Numbered from the stretch's first letter, positions 9,306 through 19,368 are shown. The stretch is 64,000 nucleotides of DNA from Neorhodopirellula lusitana (GCF_900182915.1 NZ_FXUG01000002.1:582791-646790), one strand, 5' to 3'. Notes: generated from the letters alone by a model not told the origin. Program-made: numbers and translations.

Positions 9306-11033
9306 ATGAATCAACCCACTTTAGACAACGCCGCTATTGCCGCCGTTTTTGAAGAGCTCGCTGAGTTGTTGGAGTTTCGGGGCGAGAATCCGTTTCGAAT
9401 TCGTGCCTATCAGAACGGCGCACGAGCAATTCGCGATCTGGACGAGCCAATCGCTCAAATCGCGAGCGATGAGAGTCGGAATTTGGCAGCGTTGTCGGGC
9501 ATCGGCAAAACGCTTGCCGAAAAGATTGGCGTCTTGCTGGAAACAGGCTCGCTACCTCAATTGATCGAGTTGCGAAAAGCGGTTCCGGAGGTCGTGATTT
9601 CGATGTCTCGCATCCCGGGATTGGGGGCAAAGAAAGCCAGTAAGCTGCATGACGAACTGGGGATTGAGTCGCTGGACGATTTGGCGGCTGCTTGTCGCGA
9701 AGGACGCATCGCGTCGCTAAAAGGATTTGGCAAGAAAACGGAAGCGTCGATCTTGGATGGGTTGGCGATTGCAAAGGCCGCTGCGAGTCGGCTGTATTGG
9801 TCCAAGGCGGATGAACTGGTCCAGGACCTGCAAACCCATATGTCGCAGTGCGATACGATTTCGCAAATGCAGTGGGCGGGCAGTTACCGACGCGGCCGAG
9901 ACACGGTCGGTGACCTGGATCTATTGGCTGTCGCGGGTGACCGTGCCGCGGCGATGGACCACTTTGAAGCGTTCCCGTCGCGGGCCAGTACGATCGTTCG
10001 CGGGGATACGAAGATCTCGATTCGCGTGGCCAAGTCGTTTCAGGTTGACATGCGACTGGTGGAGCAAGATCAGTTCGGCGCGGCCCTGCAGTACTTCACT
10101 GGTAGCCAGGCTCACAATATTCACGTTCGGCGAATCGCGAAGGAACAGGGTCTGAAGGTGAACGAGTACGGTGTTTTTCGCATCGAAGACGATACCCGGG
10201 TAGCGGGTGCGACGGAAGAAGAAGTCTACGCCGCGATCGGTTTGCCCGTTATTGCACCGGAGCTGCGCGAGGATCGGCAAGAATTTGAATGGGCTCGCCA
10301 GGGGACGCTGCCCGACTTGATCGAAACCGAAGATATGCTTGGTGACCTGCACATGCACACCAACGCCACCGACGGCCAGAATACCATTCGCGAAATGGCG
10401 GATGCCGCGATCGCTCTGGGTTTGCAGTACATCGCGATTACCGATCACAGCAAACGGGTGTCGATGGCGGGCGGCCTGGATGGTGAAAAGTTGCTCGCAC
10501 AATGGGAAATCATTGATGAAGTTCGCAAGGAATACGAAGGTCGATTGACGATTTTGAAGGGGATCGAGTGCGATATTCTGGAAGCGGGCGGAATGGATTT
10601 GCCCGACGAGGTCCTATCCCAGGGCGATTGGATTTTGGCGAGTGTTCACTACGGACAAAAACAACCGCGTGACCAGATCACCGATCGAATTCTCGGGGCG
10701 GTCGAGAACCCGCATGTGGACTGCATCGCCCACCCAACGGGGCGTTTACTGAATCGACGTGATGCCTACGACGTGGACATGGACGCGGTCATGCAGGCCG
10801 CCAAGGAACACGGCAAGTATCTGGAACTGAACGCGAACCCCGCTCGGTTGGATTTGAACGACGTGCATTTGGCAGCGGCAAAGCGATTGGGGATCCCGAT
10901 TGTGATCAACACCGACGCGCACAGTATCTACGGGCTGGAAGTGATGCGGTTTGGCATCAAGCAAGCTCGCCGAGGCGGACTGACGGCGGAGGATGTTGCC
11001 AACACGCGAAAAGTCGACGCGTTCCTGCCATAG
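9306..11033 (+). CDS. polX: DNA polymerase/3'-5' exonuclease PolX
   Basis: 575 residues, the usual length of bacterial PolX. Residues ~1-150 form the helix-hairpin-helix 8-kDa-like region (LSGIGKTLAEKIG, IPGLGAKKA). The nucleotidyltransferase palm has GSYRRGRDTVGDLDLL, with catalytic Asp203 and Asp205 and third Asp248 in QVDMRLV. A PHP domain begins near residue 345 and keeps its metal ligands: DLHMHTNATDG, ITDHSKR, CIAHPTGR and NTDAHS. The protein should therefore have gap-filling polymerase activity and a PHP exonuclease, acting in base-excision repair. Confidence 0.96.
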   Translation: MNQPTLDNAAIAAVFEELAELLEFRGENPFRIRAYQNGARAIRDLDEPIAQIASDESRNLAALSGIGKTLAEKIGVLLETGSLPQLIELRKAVPEVVISMSRIPGLGAKKASKLHDELGIESLDDLAAACREGRIASLKGFGKKTEASILDGLAIAKAAASRLYWSKADELVQDLQTHMSQCDTISQMQWAGSYRRGRDTVGDLDLLAVAGDRAAAMDHFEAFPSRASTIVRGDTKISIRVAKSFQVDMRLVEQDQFGAALQYFTGSQAHNIHVRRIAKEQGLKVNEYGVFRIEDDTRVAGATEEEVYAAIGLPVIAPELREDRQEFEWARQGTLPDLIETEDMLGDLHMHTNATDGQNTIREMADAAIALGLQYIAITDHSKRVSMAGGLDGEKLLAQWEIIDEVRKEYEGRLTILKGIECDILEAGGMDLPDEVLSQGDWILASVHYGQKQPRDQITDRILGAVENPHVDCIAHPTGRLLNRRDAYDVDMDAVMQAAKEHGKYLELNANPARLDLNDVHLAAAKRLGIPIVINTDAHSIYGLEVMRFGIKQARRGGLTAEDVANTRKVDAFLP

Positions 11034-11351
11034 ACGTAAAGCGATTCGCCCCTGGAAATCGGCTGCGCGGGATTGATGAACGGGAATGTTGCGCTGAATT
11101 GATGGGTGGTGGAATCGTGTTAAGCGGGAGAATGTTGACTGTTAGCAGTGCCCATGGCGCTGGTGAAGTGACCTTCGATGCCGATCTCGATACGCCGATG
11201 CGGCTTGCGTTTGAATGAAACGGGAGTGGCCCCCGTGGCGACCCTTTGACCGAAGGTTTATATTCCCGATCAGTGGCCCGTTTCAGCGAAGGACGCTGTC
11301 GCGAATTGCCAACTTTCACTCCATCGATCCGACCCAACGGGATTCGTCCTG
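11034..11351. other. Intergenic region upstream of sucC
   Basis: 318 bases. No gene, tRNA or strong hairpin was recognised. It presumably holds the sucCD promoter. Confidence 0.45.
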
Positions 11352-12536
11352 ATGAAAATTCACGAGTATCAAGGCAAAGAACTCTTCCGCGCCGCTGGCG
11401 TTCCCGTTTTGGAAGGGATCATGGTCACGTCGCCTGACGAGGCCGCTGCCGCTTACGACAAACTCGGTGGCAAAATTGCCGTCGTGAAAGCTCAAATCCA
11501 CGCGGGTGGTCGCGGCAAAGGCAATATCATCGACAACCCGGACCAAAAGGGCGTTGTCCTTTGCAAGTCGGCTGACGAGGCGAAAGCCGCTGCGGCTGGG
11601 TTGCTGGGCAACAAACTGGTCACGATCCAGACCGGCCCGGAAGGCCAAACCGTTTCCAAGGTGTTCGTGGAAGCCGGTTGTGACATCGCTCGTGAACTTT
11701 ACCTCGGTATCGTCGTCGATCGGGTTTCGTGCAAGCCAGTCCTGATGGCCAGCACCGAAGGTGGTGTTGAGATCGAAACAGTCGCTGAAGAAACACCTGA
11801 ATTGATCTACAAGGAAGCATTCGATCCCGCAATCGGGCTCGAAGCCTTCCAAATCCGAAAGCTTTGCAAGAAGCTGAAGATTGAAGGACCTGCGGTTAAG
11901 AGTGCGTTCAAGTTTTTGACCGCCATGGCCAAGTTCTTCGTTAAATACGACTGTGCCATCGCCGAAGTCAATCCACTCGTGATCACGGGTGCTGGCGAAA
12001 TGGTCGCCTTGGACGCGAAGGTCACTTTCGACGAAAACGCAATGTTCCGTCACAAAGATCTCGAATCGCTGCGTGACCTCAGCGAAGAAGAAGAAAGCGA
12101 AATTCGTGCTGGCAAGGCTGGCCTTAGCTACGTCAAGTTGGATGGTAACATCGCTTGCTTGGTTAACGGTGCCGGACTCGCAATGTCGACGATGGATATC
12201 ATTAAGTATCACGGCGGCGAGCCAGCGAACTTCTTGGACGTGGGTGGTGGAGCCAACGCGGCTCAGGTCACCGAAGCGTTCCGGATCTTGCTGTCCGACC
12301 CGAGTTGCAAGGGTGTTTTGGTCAACATTTTCGGCGGGATTGCTCGTTGTACAACGATCGCGGATGCGATCATCACGGCCAGCAAAGAAGTCGGTTTCAC
12401 CGTGCCGTTGGTGGTGCGTTTGGAAGGCACCGAGGTCGAAGAAGGCCGCAAGATGCTCGAAGACAGCGATGTCGACATCATCACCGCGATCGACATCACC
12501 GACGCTGCGAAGAAAATTGTCGCCGCCACCGCTTAG
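11352..12536 (+). CDS. sucC: Succinyl-CoA synthetase beta subunit
   Basis: 394 residues beginning [19 protein letters not shown], the typical N-terminus of this ADP/GDP-forming ligase subunit. An ATP-grasp fold spans roughly residues 1-240, with [11 protein letters not shown] in the nucleotide site and IAEVNPLV near residue 200. The C-terminal CoA-ligase part contains [11 protein letters not shown] and [14 protein letters not shown]. With the alpha subunit it makes succinate and ATP/GTP from succinyl-CoA. sucD follows after an unusually long, hairpin-rich 139-base gap. Confidence 0.97.
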   Translation: MKIHEYQGKELFRAAGVPVLEGIMVTSPDEAAAAYDKLGGKIAVVKAQIHAGGRGKGNIIDNPDQKGVVLCKSADEAKAAAAGLLGNKLVTIQTGPEGQTVSKVFVEAGCDIARELYLGIVVDRVSCKPVLMASTEGGVEIETVAEETPELIYKEAFDPAIGLEAFQIRKLCKKLKIEGPAVKSAFKFLTAMAKFFVKYDCAIAEVNPLVITGAGEMVALDAKVTFDENAMFRHKDLESLRDLSEEEESEIRAGKAGLSYVKLDGNIACLVNGAGLAMSTMDIIKYHGGEPANFLDVGGGANAAQVTEAFRILLSDPSCKGVLVNIFGGIARCTTIADAIITASKEVGFTVPLVVRLEGTEVEEGRKMLEDSDVDIITAIDITDAAKKIVAATA

Positions 12537-12551
12537 CCGCGGGCACGACTT

Positions 12552-12575
12552 GCTGACCGCACTTTTGCGGTCAGC
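12552..12575 (+). repeat. Perfect hairpin in the sucC-sucD intercistronic gap
   Basis: GCTGACCGCA (12552-12561), loop CTTT, then its exact complement (12566-12575). No T run follows directly. It could be an mRNA processing or stability element, or a partial terminator that sets the sucC:sucD ratio. Confidence 0.7.
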
Positions 12576-12634
12576 GTATTGAAATCATTCGATCCGGCTT
12601 TGCCTGATTTTTTTACTCACAAACCTACCCGGCT

Positions 12635-12651
12635 GTTAGCGGACTGCTAAC
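12635..12651 (+). repeat. Second intercistronic inverted repeat before sucD
   Basis: GTTAGC at 12635-12640 pairs with GCTAAC at 12646-12651, extendable with a G-T pair. The motif GCTAAC/GCTAAA is repeated down to base 12667, just ahead of the sucD start, giving a small family of related hexamers. Confidence 0.5.
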
Positions 12652-12675
12652 GGCTAACTGCTAAAAGCTACCAAC

Positions 12676-13551
12676 ATGAGTATTCTGGTCGATAAGAACA
12701 CCAAGGTCATCTGCCAAGGTATTACGGGGAATGCGGGCAAGTTCCACGCGTTGGGTTGCCGTGATTACGGCACGCAACTCGTCGGCGGTGTGACACCGGG
12801 CAAAGGCGGCCAAGACGTCGAAGGCATGCCAGTCTTCGATACCGTCGAAGAAGCCGTTCAGCAAACCGGTGCGGATGCCACGATGATTTTCGTGCCACCA
12901 CCGTTCACCGCCGACGCGATTCTCGAAGCCATTGATGCGGGCATTCGCGTCATCGCCGCAATCACCGAGGGCGTGCCGGTCATCGACATGGTTCGCGTTT
13001 ACGAAAAAGTCAAAGCAAGCAATTCGATCCTGATCGGTCCGAACTGCCCTGGTTTGATCACTCCCGGCGAATGCAAAATCGGCATCATGCCCGGTTACAT
13101 CCACACGCCTGGCAAGATTGGCGTGATGAGCCGCAGCGGAACGTTGACGTACGAAGCCGTTTGGCAGACCAGTAACCTGAAGCTCGGTCAAAGCACCTGC
13201 GTTGGCCTGGGTGGGGACCCGATTGTAGGCACGAACTACATCGACCTGTTCAAGCTGTACCAGGAAGATGACCAAACCGAAGCGATCTTGATGATCGGTG
13301 AAATCGGAGGCAGTGCCGAAGAAGAAGCCGCTGCTTACGTCAAGGAGCACGTCACCAAGCCAGTCGCTGCGTTCATCGCCGGACGCACCGCACCTCCCGG
13401 CAAACGCATGGGCCACGCCGGAGCGATCATCAGTGGTGGTAAGGGAACGGCTGAAGAAAAGGTTGCCGCTCTGGAAGACGCCGGTATCGTCGTCGCACCA
13501 AGCCCTGCCGAAATGGGCGAAGCAATTGTCCAAGCAATGAAGAACGCCTAG
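12676..13551 (+). CDS. sucD: Succinyl-CoA synthetase alpha subunit
   Basis: 291 residues. The CoA-binding Rossmann domain has [12 protein letters not shown] near the N-terminus and [11 protein letters not shown] at ~99. [21 protein letters not shown] is the classic central signature. The phosphorylated histidine is His247 in [19 protein letters not shown]. It is the partner of sucC and lies in the same transcription unit. An intrinsic terminator lies 36 bases beyond the stop codon. Confidence 0.97.
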   Translation: MSILVDKNTKVICQGITGNAGKFHALGCRDYGTQLVGGVTPGKGGQDVEGMPVFDTVEEAVQQTGADATMIFVPPPFTADAILEAIDAGIRVIAAITEGVPVIDMVRVYEKVKASNSILIGPNCPGLITPGECKIGIMPGYIHTPGKIGVMSRSGTLTYEAVWQTSNLKLGQSTCVGLGGDPIVGTNYIDLFKLYQEDDQTEAILMIGEIGGSAEEEAAAYVKEHVTKPVAAFIAGRTAPPGKRMGHAGAIISGGKGTAEEKVAALEDAGIVVAPSPAEMGEAIVQAMKNA

Positions 13552-13586
13552 TCGTTTTCGTTTCGATTGCAAAACCTGATCAATAC

Positions 13587-13625
13587 AAAACCCAGAGTGC
13601 GTTTGATAGCGTCTCTGGGTTTTTT
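13587..13625 (+). terminator. Rho-independent terminator after sucD
   Basis: AAAACCCAGAG (13587-13597) pairs with CTCTGGGTTTT (13613-13623), and the T run TTTTTTT continues to 13625. Confidence 0.9.
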
Positions 13626-13826
13626 CGTGCGCCAATTGCCATCGAGGATGAAGGCGAGTTATCGGGATCCCAACGTCTTTTTTGGGGGCGTATTCCGCTG
13701 TGCTTGTGGGGGGCTGGCTCGTGTGTGTTTCAAGCCAATTTTTGAGATGGCGGCTTCACGACCACGTCGATTGCGTGTTGATGACTTGGGAAAACACTTT
13801 GCCTTGCAGGCGGGAGCTTTAGGTTG

Positions 13827-14210
13827 ATGGCTGGCGATATCGTGAAGGTTGCGTGTCCGGGGTGTCAACAACAGCTCCGGATTCCCGCCTCGCTATTGGG
13901 GCAGCGGGTTAAGTGTCCGAAGTGCCAAAAGGTTCTTCAGACGAAAGCGAGGTCAGCCACGGCAGCCAAGCCAGTTGGGCCGAAGTCAGCTGCACCCAAG
14001 CCTGTTGCATCGAGTTCCGTTGCACCGAGTTCTGTTGCACCGAGTCCCGTTTCATCGAAGCTTGTTGCGCAGAAGCTTTCGTCGGTGAAGCCCGTGTCGC
14101 CGGCAAAGGCATCAGCAGCGAATCGATCCGGAGGCCAGGCGGGGGCGGCTTCATCGGGCTCTGGGCCTCGCTCACCTCTGTTTTGTTGGAGGAGCGTTGT
14201 ATTCGTTTAA
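13827..14210 (+). CDS. Short zinc-ribbon protein, probably truncated
   Basis: 127 residues from ATG 13827. The N-terminus holds a two-CxxC zinc ribbon (VACPGCQQQLRIP, then VKCPKCQKVL), a module that in planctomycetes begins larger membrane or regulatory proteins. After residue 40 it turns into Ser/Pro/Val/Lys repeats (SSVAPSSVAPSPVSS), then stops after an unrelated hydrophobic tail, LFCWRSVVFV. The last ~380 bases are antisense to a coiled-coil gene running the other way. I infer that the 3' part of a longer gene was lost and the frame now runs into its neighbour. The ribbon is real; whether the product is functional is doubtful. Confidence 0.55.
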   Translation: MAGDIVKVACPGCQQQLRIPASLLGQRVKCPKCQKVLQTKARSATAAKPVGPKSAAPKPVASSSVAPSSVAPSPVSSKLVAQKLSSVKPVSPAKASAANRSGGQAGAASSGSGPRSPLFCWRSVVFV

Positions 14211-15151
14211 GATCGTCTTGGAGGTTTTGTGCGTTGGCCCTCGCTTGGTTGTAGGCCTCCGCTGCAGCGTGTTGGGCGGCCTGCTTTCCAGCGATTGCCG
14301 CGGTTTCTTCTTTGAGTTTTGCTTTGGCTGACTCAACGTTTTCTTGAGCGGTTTGGAGTTCACTGCGTCGTTGAGCTAGTTGGGCCGAGATCGTATTCTT
14401 TTCCGTTTCGCGATGTTTCACCGCATCGCGACTCTTTGTCAGTTGATTCTTAAGATTGGCAATTTGTTCCTGTGCGGCTAAGGCGTTTTGGTCGTTGGCT
14501 CGGGCGGTGGCCAGTAACTGACTCGCGGCGATTTGCATCTCGATTAGCTTTTCCGTTCCGTCTGTCGGGCGGTCAGCCAGGAATTGTGCTGTTGCCATTT
14601 CAGCGAAGGCGTTTTCGGCAGCCAATTGCTCGGCGACGGCTTCGCCGCGAGCTTCGGCCGCCGACTCTTGAGTCTCATTCTCCGGTGCAGCTTGCAGCGC
14701 CGCATCGATCTTCTGGAGTGCCTTTTGTTGAGCGGCAATAGCCGTTTCTTGATGGATTCGAATCTCTTCAGGGGCCGACTCGGTTTGGTCGGGGTAGGCA
14801 TCACGTAGTTGCCCGGTTTTGATGGATTCGAGTTCATCCATGGTGGCAAGGGTCTGTTCCAAGGACTCGACTGTTTGGTTGAGTTGTCGAGTTTGCAGGT
14901 CCTCCACCTTCTCGCTGAGTCGCTCTAGGAGTTTCAGCGCTGACCACCCTCGGTGCCCCGGCATCTCTATTGAGATGGTTAGCGTCATCGACCGGCCTTA
15001 GCAAAAGAAGCAACGCGAGCAGTATGGCGACGTGCAGTCCAACCGAGCCAATCAGCCAGCGAGAATTCGAAGCGGGACGGCATTGCAGTTCCAGTTTGGA
15101 TGGATTCGTGGGGTATGTCGTGTTCATGTCGGGGTGGCGGGATTCGGCCAT
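13909..15151 (-). pseudogene. Membrane-anchored coiled-coil protein (TolA/TonB position), frameshifted
   Basis: The gene begins at 15151, two bases after exbD stops. The first ~52 residues give a cytoplasmic start and one transmembrane helix (LIGSVGLHVAILLALLLLL). That frame then turns into nonsense, while another frame, open from 14988 down to 13909, encodes a long coiled coil (LLERLSEKVEDLQTRQLNQTV and similar heptads, Ala/Gln/Glu/Lys-rich) to about base 14190. The frames differ by one base, and a TAA sits just upstream of the second in its own frame, so a single indel near 14990-15000 would unite them. The last ~90 codons overlap the zinc-ribbon gene on the other strand and are low complexity. 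Position after exbB-exbD suggests a Ton/Tol-like third component. Confidence 0.6.
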
Positions 15152-15153
15152 TG

Positions 15154-15564
15154 CTATTTCCGATCAGCAACATGAACGGAGACGTTGGAGATGGACCGCA
15201 CGTTCAGTGCCTCCAGGGCCTGGACAACGTGTTCGAAGGGCGTTCCGCAATCGGCGTCGATGCGCACGGGACGATCGGGTTGATGGGTGGCTACTTCGTC
15301 AAGCTGACGCATGAGGACGCCGGGTGTTGCCATGTTGCCGCTCAGGTACATCCGCCCCTCCAGATCCACTCCGATGACGAGTGTCTGCGGATCCATGGCG
15401 ACCTCTTGTGCCTGGACCGCGGGTGGGAGCGAGACCGGTAGTTGACGCTCTAGCTTTTTCAGCGTGGTGGCCACCAGGAAAAAGATCAACAACAGGAACA
15501 CGCAATCGATCAGCGGAGCCATTTGGGGTTCGATGGATTCTTCTTCGAAAATCTCGGTTCTCAT
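15154..15564 (-). CDS. exbD: ExbD/TolR-type biopolymer transport protein
   Basis: 136 residues. The start ATG overlaps the stop of exbB as ATGA, implying translational coupling. The short cytoplasmic N-terminus MRTEIFEEESIEPQM leads into a single membrane helix, APLIDCVFLLLIFFLVATTL, containing the conserved Asp (position 20) that carries protons in ExbD/TolR. The remainder is the periplasmic domain, with LVIGVDLEGRMYLSG and PVRIDADCGTPFEHV. ExbB/ExbD complexes energise outer-membrane transport. The frame is fully intact although both neighbours in the operon are damaged. Confidence 0.9.
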   Translation of the reverse strand: MRTEIFEEESIEPQMAPLIDCVFLLLIFFLVATTLKKLERQLPVSLPPAVQAQEVAMDPQTLVIGVDLEGRMYLSGNMATPGVLMRQLDEVATHQPDRPVRIDADCGTPFEHVVQALEALNVRSISNVSVHVADRK

Positions 15565-16423
15565 CCAGTCACCTCGGCATCGGAGGTGGCAGCCCCAGAT
15601 TTGATACCAGTCAGTTCAGTCGTGTTCGCGACCGATGTGTCGTTCGTAGTTAGCAGCATCCAGTCGCTAATCAGGCCGCTGGCGGCTTGGTCGAGTGAGG
15701 CACTTCCGAAGCCAATTTGGCTTTTCAGGTAGTGGTACATGAACACGGCTGGGATCGCGATGATCAATCCAACAGCCGTGGTCACCAAGGCTTTGGCGAT
15801 ATCGTCGGCCACGATGGAAGCGTCGCCCATCGAGCCCGCTACGGCGACGGTTTCGAAGGCACCGATCATTCCCAGCATGGTGCCGAGTAGTCCGAGCAAT
15901 GGCTCGAGCGTTGCGACCAGGGCGATGGGGAATAAACGTTGCGTGTGACGCCGGATCTCTCGAGCGGCCACATCGCCAGCCAATTGGGATGTGATTTGAT
16001 AACCAGCGGTACGATGACGGACCACCTAGTCGATCACTTGGCCAAGCAGGCCGCCGTCTTTGCGAGCGGTTTGAATCAAGTGATCGTACTGCCCCTGTCA
16101 CCAAAGTCGGTCAGCCTCAACGACAAGCTTGGGTGGGACGAGTGCTTTGGTACGTAAGTTTACAATGCGTTCGAGAGCGACGGCGAACCCACAGATTGAA
16201 AGCAGAATCTGTAAGACAACCGTTATTCCGCCTTGTCGGAGTTTGTGAACGAGGGCGTCCAGTGCGGATGCTTCGAGGGGCGCCGGAGCAGTCAGATGCC
16301 CTTCCGTAATGTCGTCGCTCAAAGCGGAAGTGTGTCTTCCAGGCTGGCGGACTGGGCCAATGAGGCCTCCGACAGAAGACTGGTTGCCATGAATAGCACC
16401 AGGATGAAGAGAATGTAGCGCAT
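15561..16423 (-). pseudogene. exbB: ExbB/TolQ/MotA proton-channel protein, interrupted by a frameshift and two in-frame stops
   Basis: Reading begins at ATG 16423 with a signal peptide (MRYILFILVLFMATS ... SLAQS), then hits TGA at 16319-16321. One extra T there would continue as SDDITEGHLTAPAPLE in the frame open from 16322. That frame carries a membrane helix (ITVVLQILLSICGFAVALE), then a TGA at 16098-16100, QGQYDHLIQTARKDGG, a TAG at 16026-16028, and finally VVRHRTAGYQI with the ExbB core TLEPLLGLLGTMLGMIGAF and ALVTTAVGLIIAIPAVFMY. All three pieces after 16322 are in one frame, so both stops are simple substitutions; CGA to TGA and CAG to TAG would suffice. Sequencing error is possible but three lesions make decay likelier. 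Confidence 0.8.
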
Positions 16424-16963
16424 CGATGGTTTTTTTCTTTTGACGCGATTAGAACAAAGCAAGGTGCGATAGGGATCCATCCTGGGCTTCGAGCACCCGT
16501 GACGCACCCAATAGGCCAGATGTCAACAGTTGACTGGCAATCTTGTTTCAATCAAGAATGTCAAGTTTCGACAATGCGGCTGACTGGGAGTAGCCCGGAA
16601 CTCTGACGCCATGAGAGCACTGGATGCTGGCGACTCGCCTAGTCAGAGTCGCCGGTCATGGCCGGTTTTGACGTCGACTAAAGAATTGAAGTTGCGGGCC
16701 CCTGAGTGCATGGTGACTCCCCGCAAGCCGCCCAGCAGACGCCGGGCTTGCGGTTGAGAGGCGAGCCAAGGGAGCCCATGCAGCGAGCATGGGCGGAAGA
16801 AGTGTTGGCTGCGACTGGGCGGTCGGGCAGCGACTGGGCAGCAGTTGGGCTGCGGTTGGCATTCGTTTCGAGCCAAGTTCGCTGCGTCTTAATCAGGCGG
16901 TGTCTTACTCGTCGCAACAAGTTGCGAGTTGCAGCGAACTGAATCGGGATGGAGCGAGCAGGT
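16424..16963. other. Intergenic region with one hairpin
   Basis: 540 bases without a supportable gene. GCCCATGC (16774-16781) and GCATGGGC (16787-16794) form an 8-bp stem with a 5-base loop. Immediately after it come several degenerate copies of a GACTGGGC/GTTGGGC motif (16814-16856). Confidence 0.5.
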
Positions 16964-17749
16964 TTAGATGTTGAGCGTTTCTCGCCAAGTTTTTGCCATC
17001 AGGGCGTGGCCAGCTACCGTTGGGTGCACCCCATCGCCAGCCCAATAGCTGGGTTCCGCAATTTTGATGGCTTCGTCAAACATATCTTGGAACGCGACGC
17101 GTTCGAGCGACAAGTTCGAGGCGACTTGGCGGGCGACTTCCAGACGCTCGGTGAACTCAGGGAACCAATTGTCTTTGACCGCACCGCAGCGCAAAACAAA
17201 GGGTTCGCAAATCACGATCCGGGTGTCGGGCAGCTTGGATTGTGTTTCCTTAATTAGTTCTGTGTAGCCGGTTTCGTAGTCCTGGACTGTGCCGTCGTAG
17301 CGACCATTTAGTTTGTGCCAAATATCGTTCACGCCGACCAGGATGCTTAATACATCTGGCTTCAAGTCGATGCAGTCAGCTTGCCATCGTTTGGCCAAGT
17401 CAGGGACTTTGTGGCCGCTGATACCGCGGTTGTAGATCTGCAAATTTTGGCTGGCTTGGTCGCGTAGCAGTTCAGCCGCGATTAGCAGCGGGTAGCCTCT
17501 CCCCAAGGATCGGGGGGAGTTCGCGGATTGGTTTTTTCGGTCGCGTCCGGCATCGGTGATCGAGTCACCTTGGAACAGCACAACTGCGTTCTTTTTTAGC
17601 GTTGCACTACCAGTTTCGCTGGCGGCTTGGCTGGCTGTCGCATCCAAAGCGGAGGCCAATTTGGGCTGGCTGAGGACACTGGCGGCAGCGACGGAAGCGG
17701 CTGCGGCTTGGAACATGCGACGACGATCAACAGACTGATTGGATAGCAA
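16964..17749 (-). CDS. Secreted SGNH/GDSL hydrolase with Tat-type leader
   Basis: 261 residues from TTG 17749, chosen because AGGAG lies six bases before it; the frame extends five codons further to another TTG that would swallow this ribosome site. The leader DRRRMFQAAAASVAAASV resembles a twin-arginine signal. Catalytic blocks are all present: FQGDSITDAGRDR with the nucleophile Ser, ISGHKVPDLAKRW with the oxyanion Gly, VGVNDIWH with Asn, and DGVHPTVAGH with the Asp-x-x-His pair. Such lipase/esterase-like enzymes commonly deacetylate polysaccharides, but the substrate is not evident. Confidence 0.9.
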   Translation of the reverse strand: MLSNQSVDRRRMFQAAAASVAAASVLSQPKLASALDATASQAASETGSATLKKNAVVLFQGDSITDAGRDRKNQSANSPRSLGRGYPLLIAAELLRDQASQNLQIYNRGISGHKVPDLAKRWQADCIDLKPDVLSILVGVNDIWHKLNGRYDGTVQDYETGYTELIKETQSKLPDTRIVICEPFVLRCGAVKDNWFPEFTERLEVARQVASNLSLERVAFQDMFDEAIKIAEPSYWAGDGVHPTVAGHALMAKTWRETLNI

Positions 17750-17895
17750 CGGTGTCTCCTGCAACTGAGTTGCAAAATGGGTGGGATTGCTTCATAGGAA
17801 GGGACGCCCATGATACTCACAATTGCCGCCGCGTTGTTGCAGGTCAGGATTGTGAATTTATAACGCGTTCACAGCGGTGGAATCTCGGCCGGTGG

Positions 17896-19341
17896 CTAGA
17901 CCGCTGTCGATTCTTTCACCAGCAACTGATCGACTTCGTTACTGACGATGACGCCGTAGTTGATCGCTCCGAGCCAGCCGCTCATGATGATTCCGACGCT
18001 GCCAGCGTGGTACATGCCGGAGATCTGGTCCGACAAGGCGCGACTGACGGCAAGGCCTTCGAATTTGGTGCCAAAGCTTGCGCCGGATTCGTGCATGGTG
18101 TAGTGCTTGAAGGTGCGCGGTGTGGCCGCTTCGGCGCGGTCGATCTTGTTACGAATTCCGGGGATGTATTTTTCCAGGGCGTCGATGGTGGTGTCGACCA
18201 GGTCCTGTTTGCTGGCGGCGTAGTCTTCGTCATTCAGGTCCGCCCAATCGGACCAATTCGCGTTGGTGCTGCTGACGATCGCGTAGCGTTCTTTTTTAGT
18301 AGGCCGCGTTCGAGGGTAATAGAAGCTGAATGTTCGCGACGTGATATCGCGGCTGAGCAATAGGTCGGTACGGAACTCTTTGGACGTCGATGTGAAGAAC
18401 AGGTCGCCAGATGATTCGTCGATCTCTTCGCCCGGTTTCAACGCCATGTAAACCTGGGTGCTGGAATTGTTCAGCCGGACGGCCTGGGTCTGTTCAACGA
18501 AGTCACGGTCGAGTTTTTCCGGACCGATCATTTTCAAGATGGTGGTGCGAAGATTTGCGTTGCTGACGACGGCGCGGCATTTGATCGAACGGCCATGGAC
18601 TTTGACCCCGGATACTCGGGTGCCGTTGATGGGATTGTTGGAAACTTCAATTTCATCGACGGGGCAATTGATACGGATGTCGACTCCGTTGGCTGTCAGT
18701 TCCTTTTTCATTCGAGCGATCAGGTCGTCGGTGCCGCCTTCGTAGATGAAGACGCCCTTGTTCATGAAGTTGCTGAACACGATGCCGTAGGTGAGCGCAG
18801 GGTCTTCGAGTGTCGAGCCGTTCGCGTAGGTGATCGGCTCCATCAACAAGCGAACGACGTCGTCACGTCCAGGGAAAAAACGATCGAACAATTGACGGGT
18901 CGTGGTCGACTGGTCGTCATAGAAATTCATGTTGCGAGCGGTATCGAAGAACTCGTTAACGACCGGTTCCTCGATGCCGAATTTCGAAACCAATAGACGC
19001 GTGAAGTCTTCGCGATTGAAGGTCGTTGTCAGCGAGAATTGAGGGTTGTCGAAACGAATGTTCTTCAGTTGCACGATGCGGTCGGCGATATCGCGACTCC
19101 AATACCGACGACATGATTTGACCATTCCGTAGGGAAAACCGTGCAGTGAAATGTCGAACGTGTGCCCGCCCGGGCGTAGGAACCACGTCGCGAGTCCGCC
19201 TAATTTGTAGTGCTGTTCAAGCAACAGCACTCGGTGGCCGGCCCGTCCCAGAATGTTTGCCGACGTCATTCCGGCCAAGCCGCTACCGATGACCACGACG
19301 TCGTATTCGTCAGCGGCGTCTTTGAGGAAGTCTTTTGCCAT
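17896..19341 (-). CDS. CrtI-like NAD(P)/FAD-dependent oxidoreductase (desaturase or isomerase family)
   Basis: 481 residues. The FAD dinucleotide motif is [21 protein letters not shown], and the phytoene-desaturase-family second half of that motif is [15 protein letters not shown], with FDISLHGF following. The C-terminal flavin-contact block is [20 protein letters not shown]. The family includes carotenoid desaturases, carotenoid isomerases and retinol saturases. It is a paralogue-like match to the enzyme at 22047-23447. It ends the leftward arm of a divergent locus; the membrane-protein gene upstream stops only 27 bases before its start, suggesting one operon. Substrate unknown; an acyl or polyene chain is inferred from the ketosynthase and ACP next door. 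Confidence 0.85.
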   Translation of the reverse strand: MAKDFLKDAADEYDVVVIGSGLAGMTSANILGRAGHRVLLLEQHYKLGGLATWFLRPGGHTFDISLHGFPYGMVKSCRRYWSRDIADRIVQLKNIRFDNPQFSLTTTFNREDFTRLLVSKFGIEEPVVNEFFDTARNMNFYDDQSTTTRQLFDRFFPGRDDVVRLLMEPITYANGSTLEDPALTYGIVFSNFMNKGVFIYEGGTDDLIARMKKELTANGVDIRINCPVDEIEVSNNPINGTRVSGVKVHGRSIKCRAVVSNANLRTTILKMIGPEKLDRDFVEQTQAVRLNNSSTQVYMALKPGEEIDESSGDLFFTSTSKEFRTDLLLSRDITSRTFSFYYPRTRPTKKERYAIVSSTNANWSDWADLNDEDYAASKQDLVDTTIDALEKYIPGIRNKIDRAEAATPRTFKHYTMHESGASFGTKFEGLAVSRALSDQISGMYHAGSVGIIMSGWLGAINYGVIVSNEVDQLLVKESTAV

Positions 19342-19368
19342 GATCGAAATGGATTGCTTGAAGTGAAA

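Noticed and set aside
12661..13635. 324-codon frame on the minus strand
   Set aside because: Antisense to sucD and runs through its terminator.
16098..16100. TGA in exbB as a selenocysteine codon
   Set aside because: There is no reason for selenocysteine in an ExbB protein, no evident SECIS hairpin, and a second stop (TAG) follows in the same frame.
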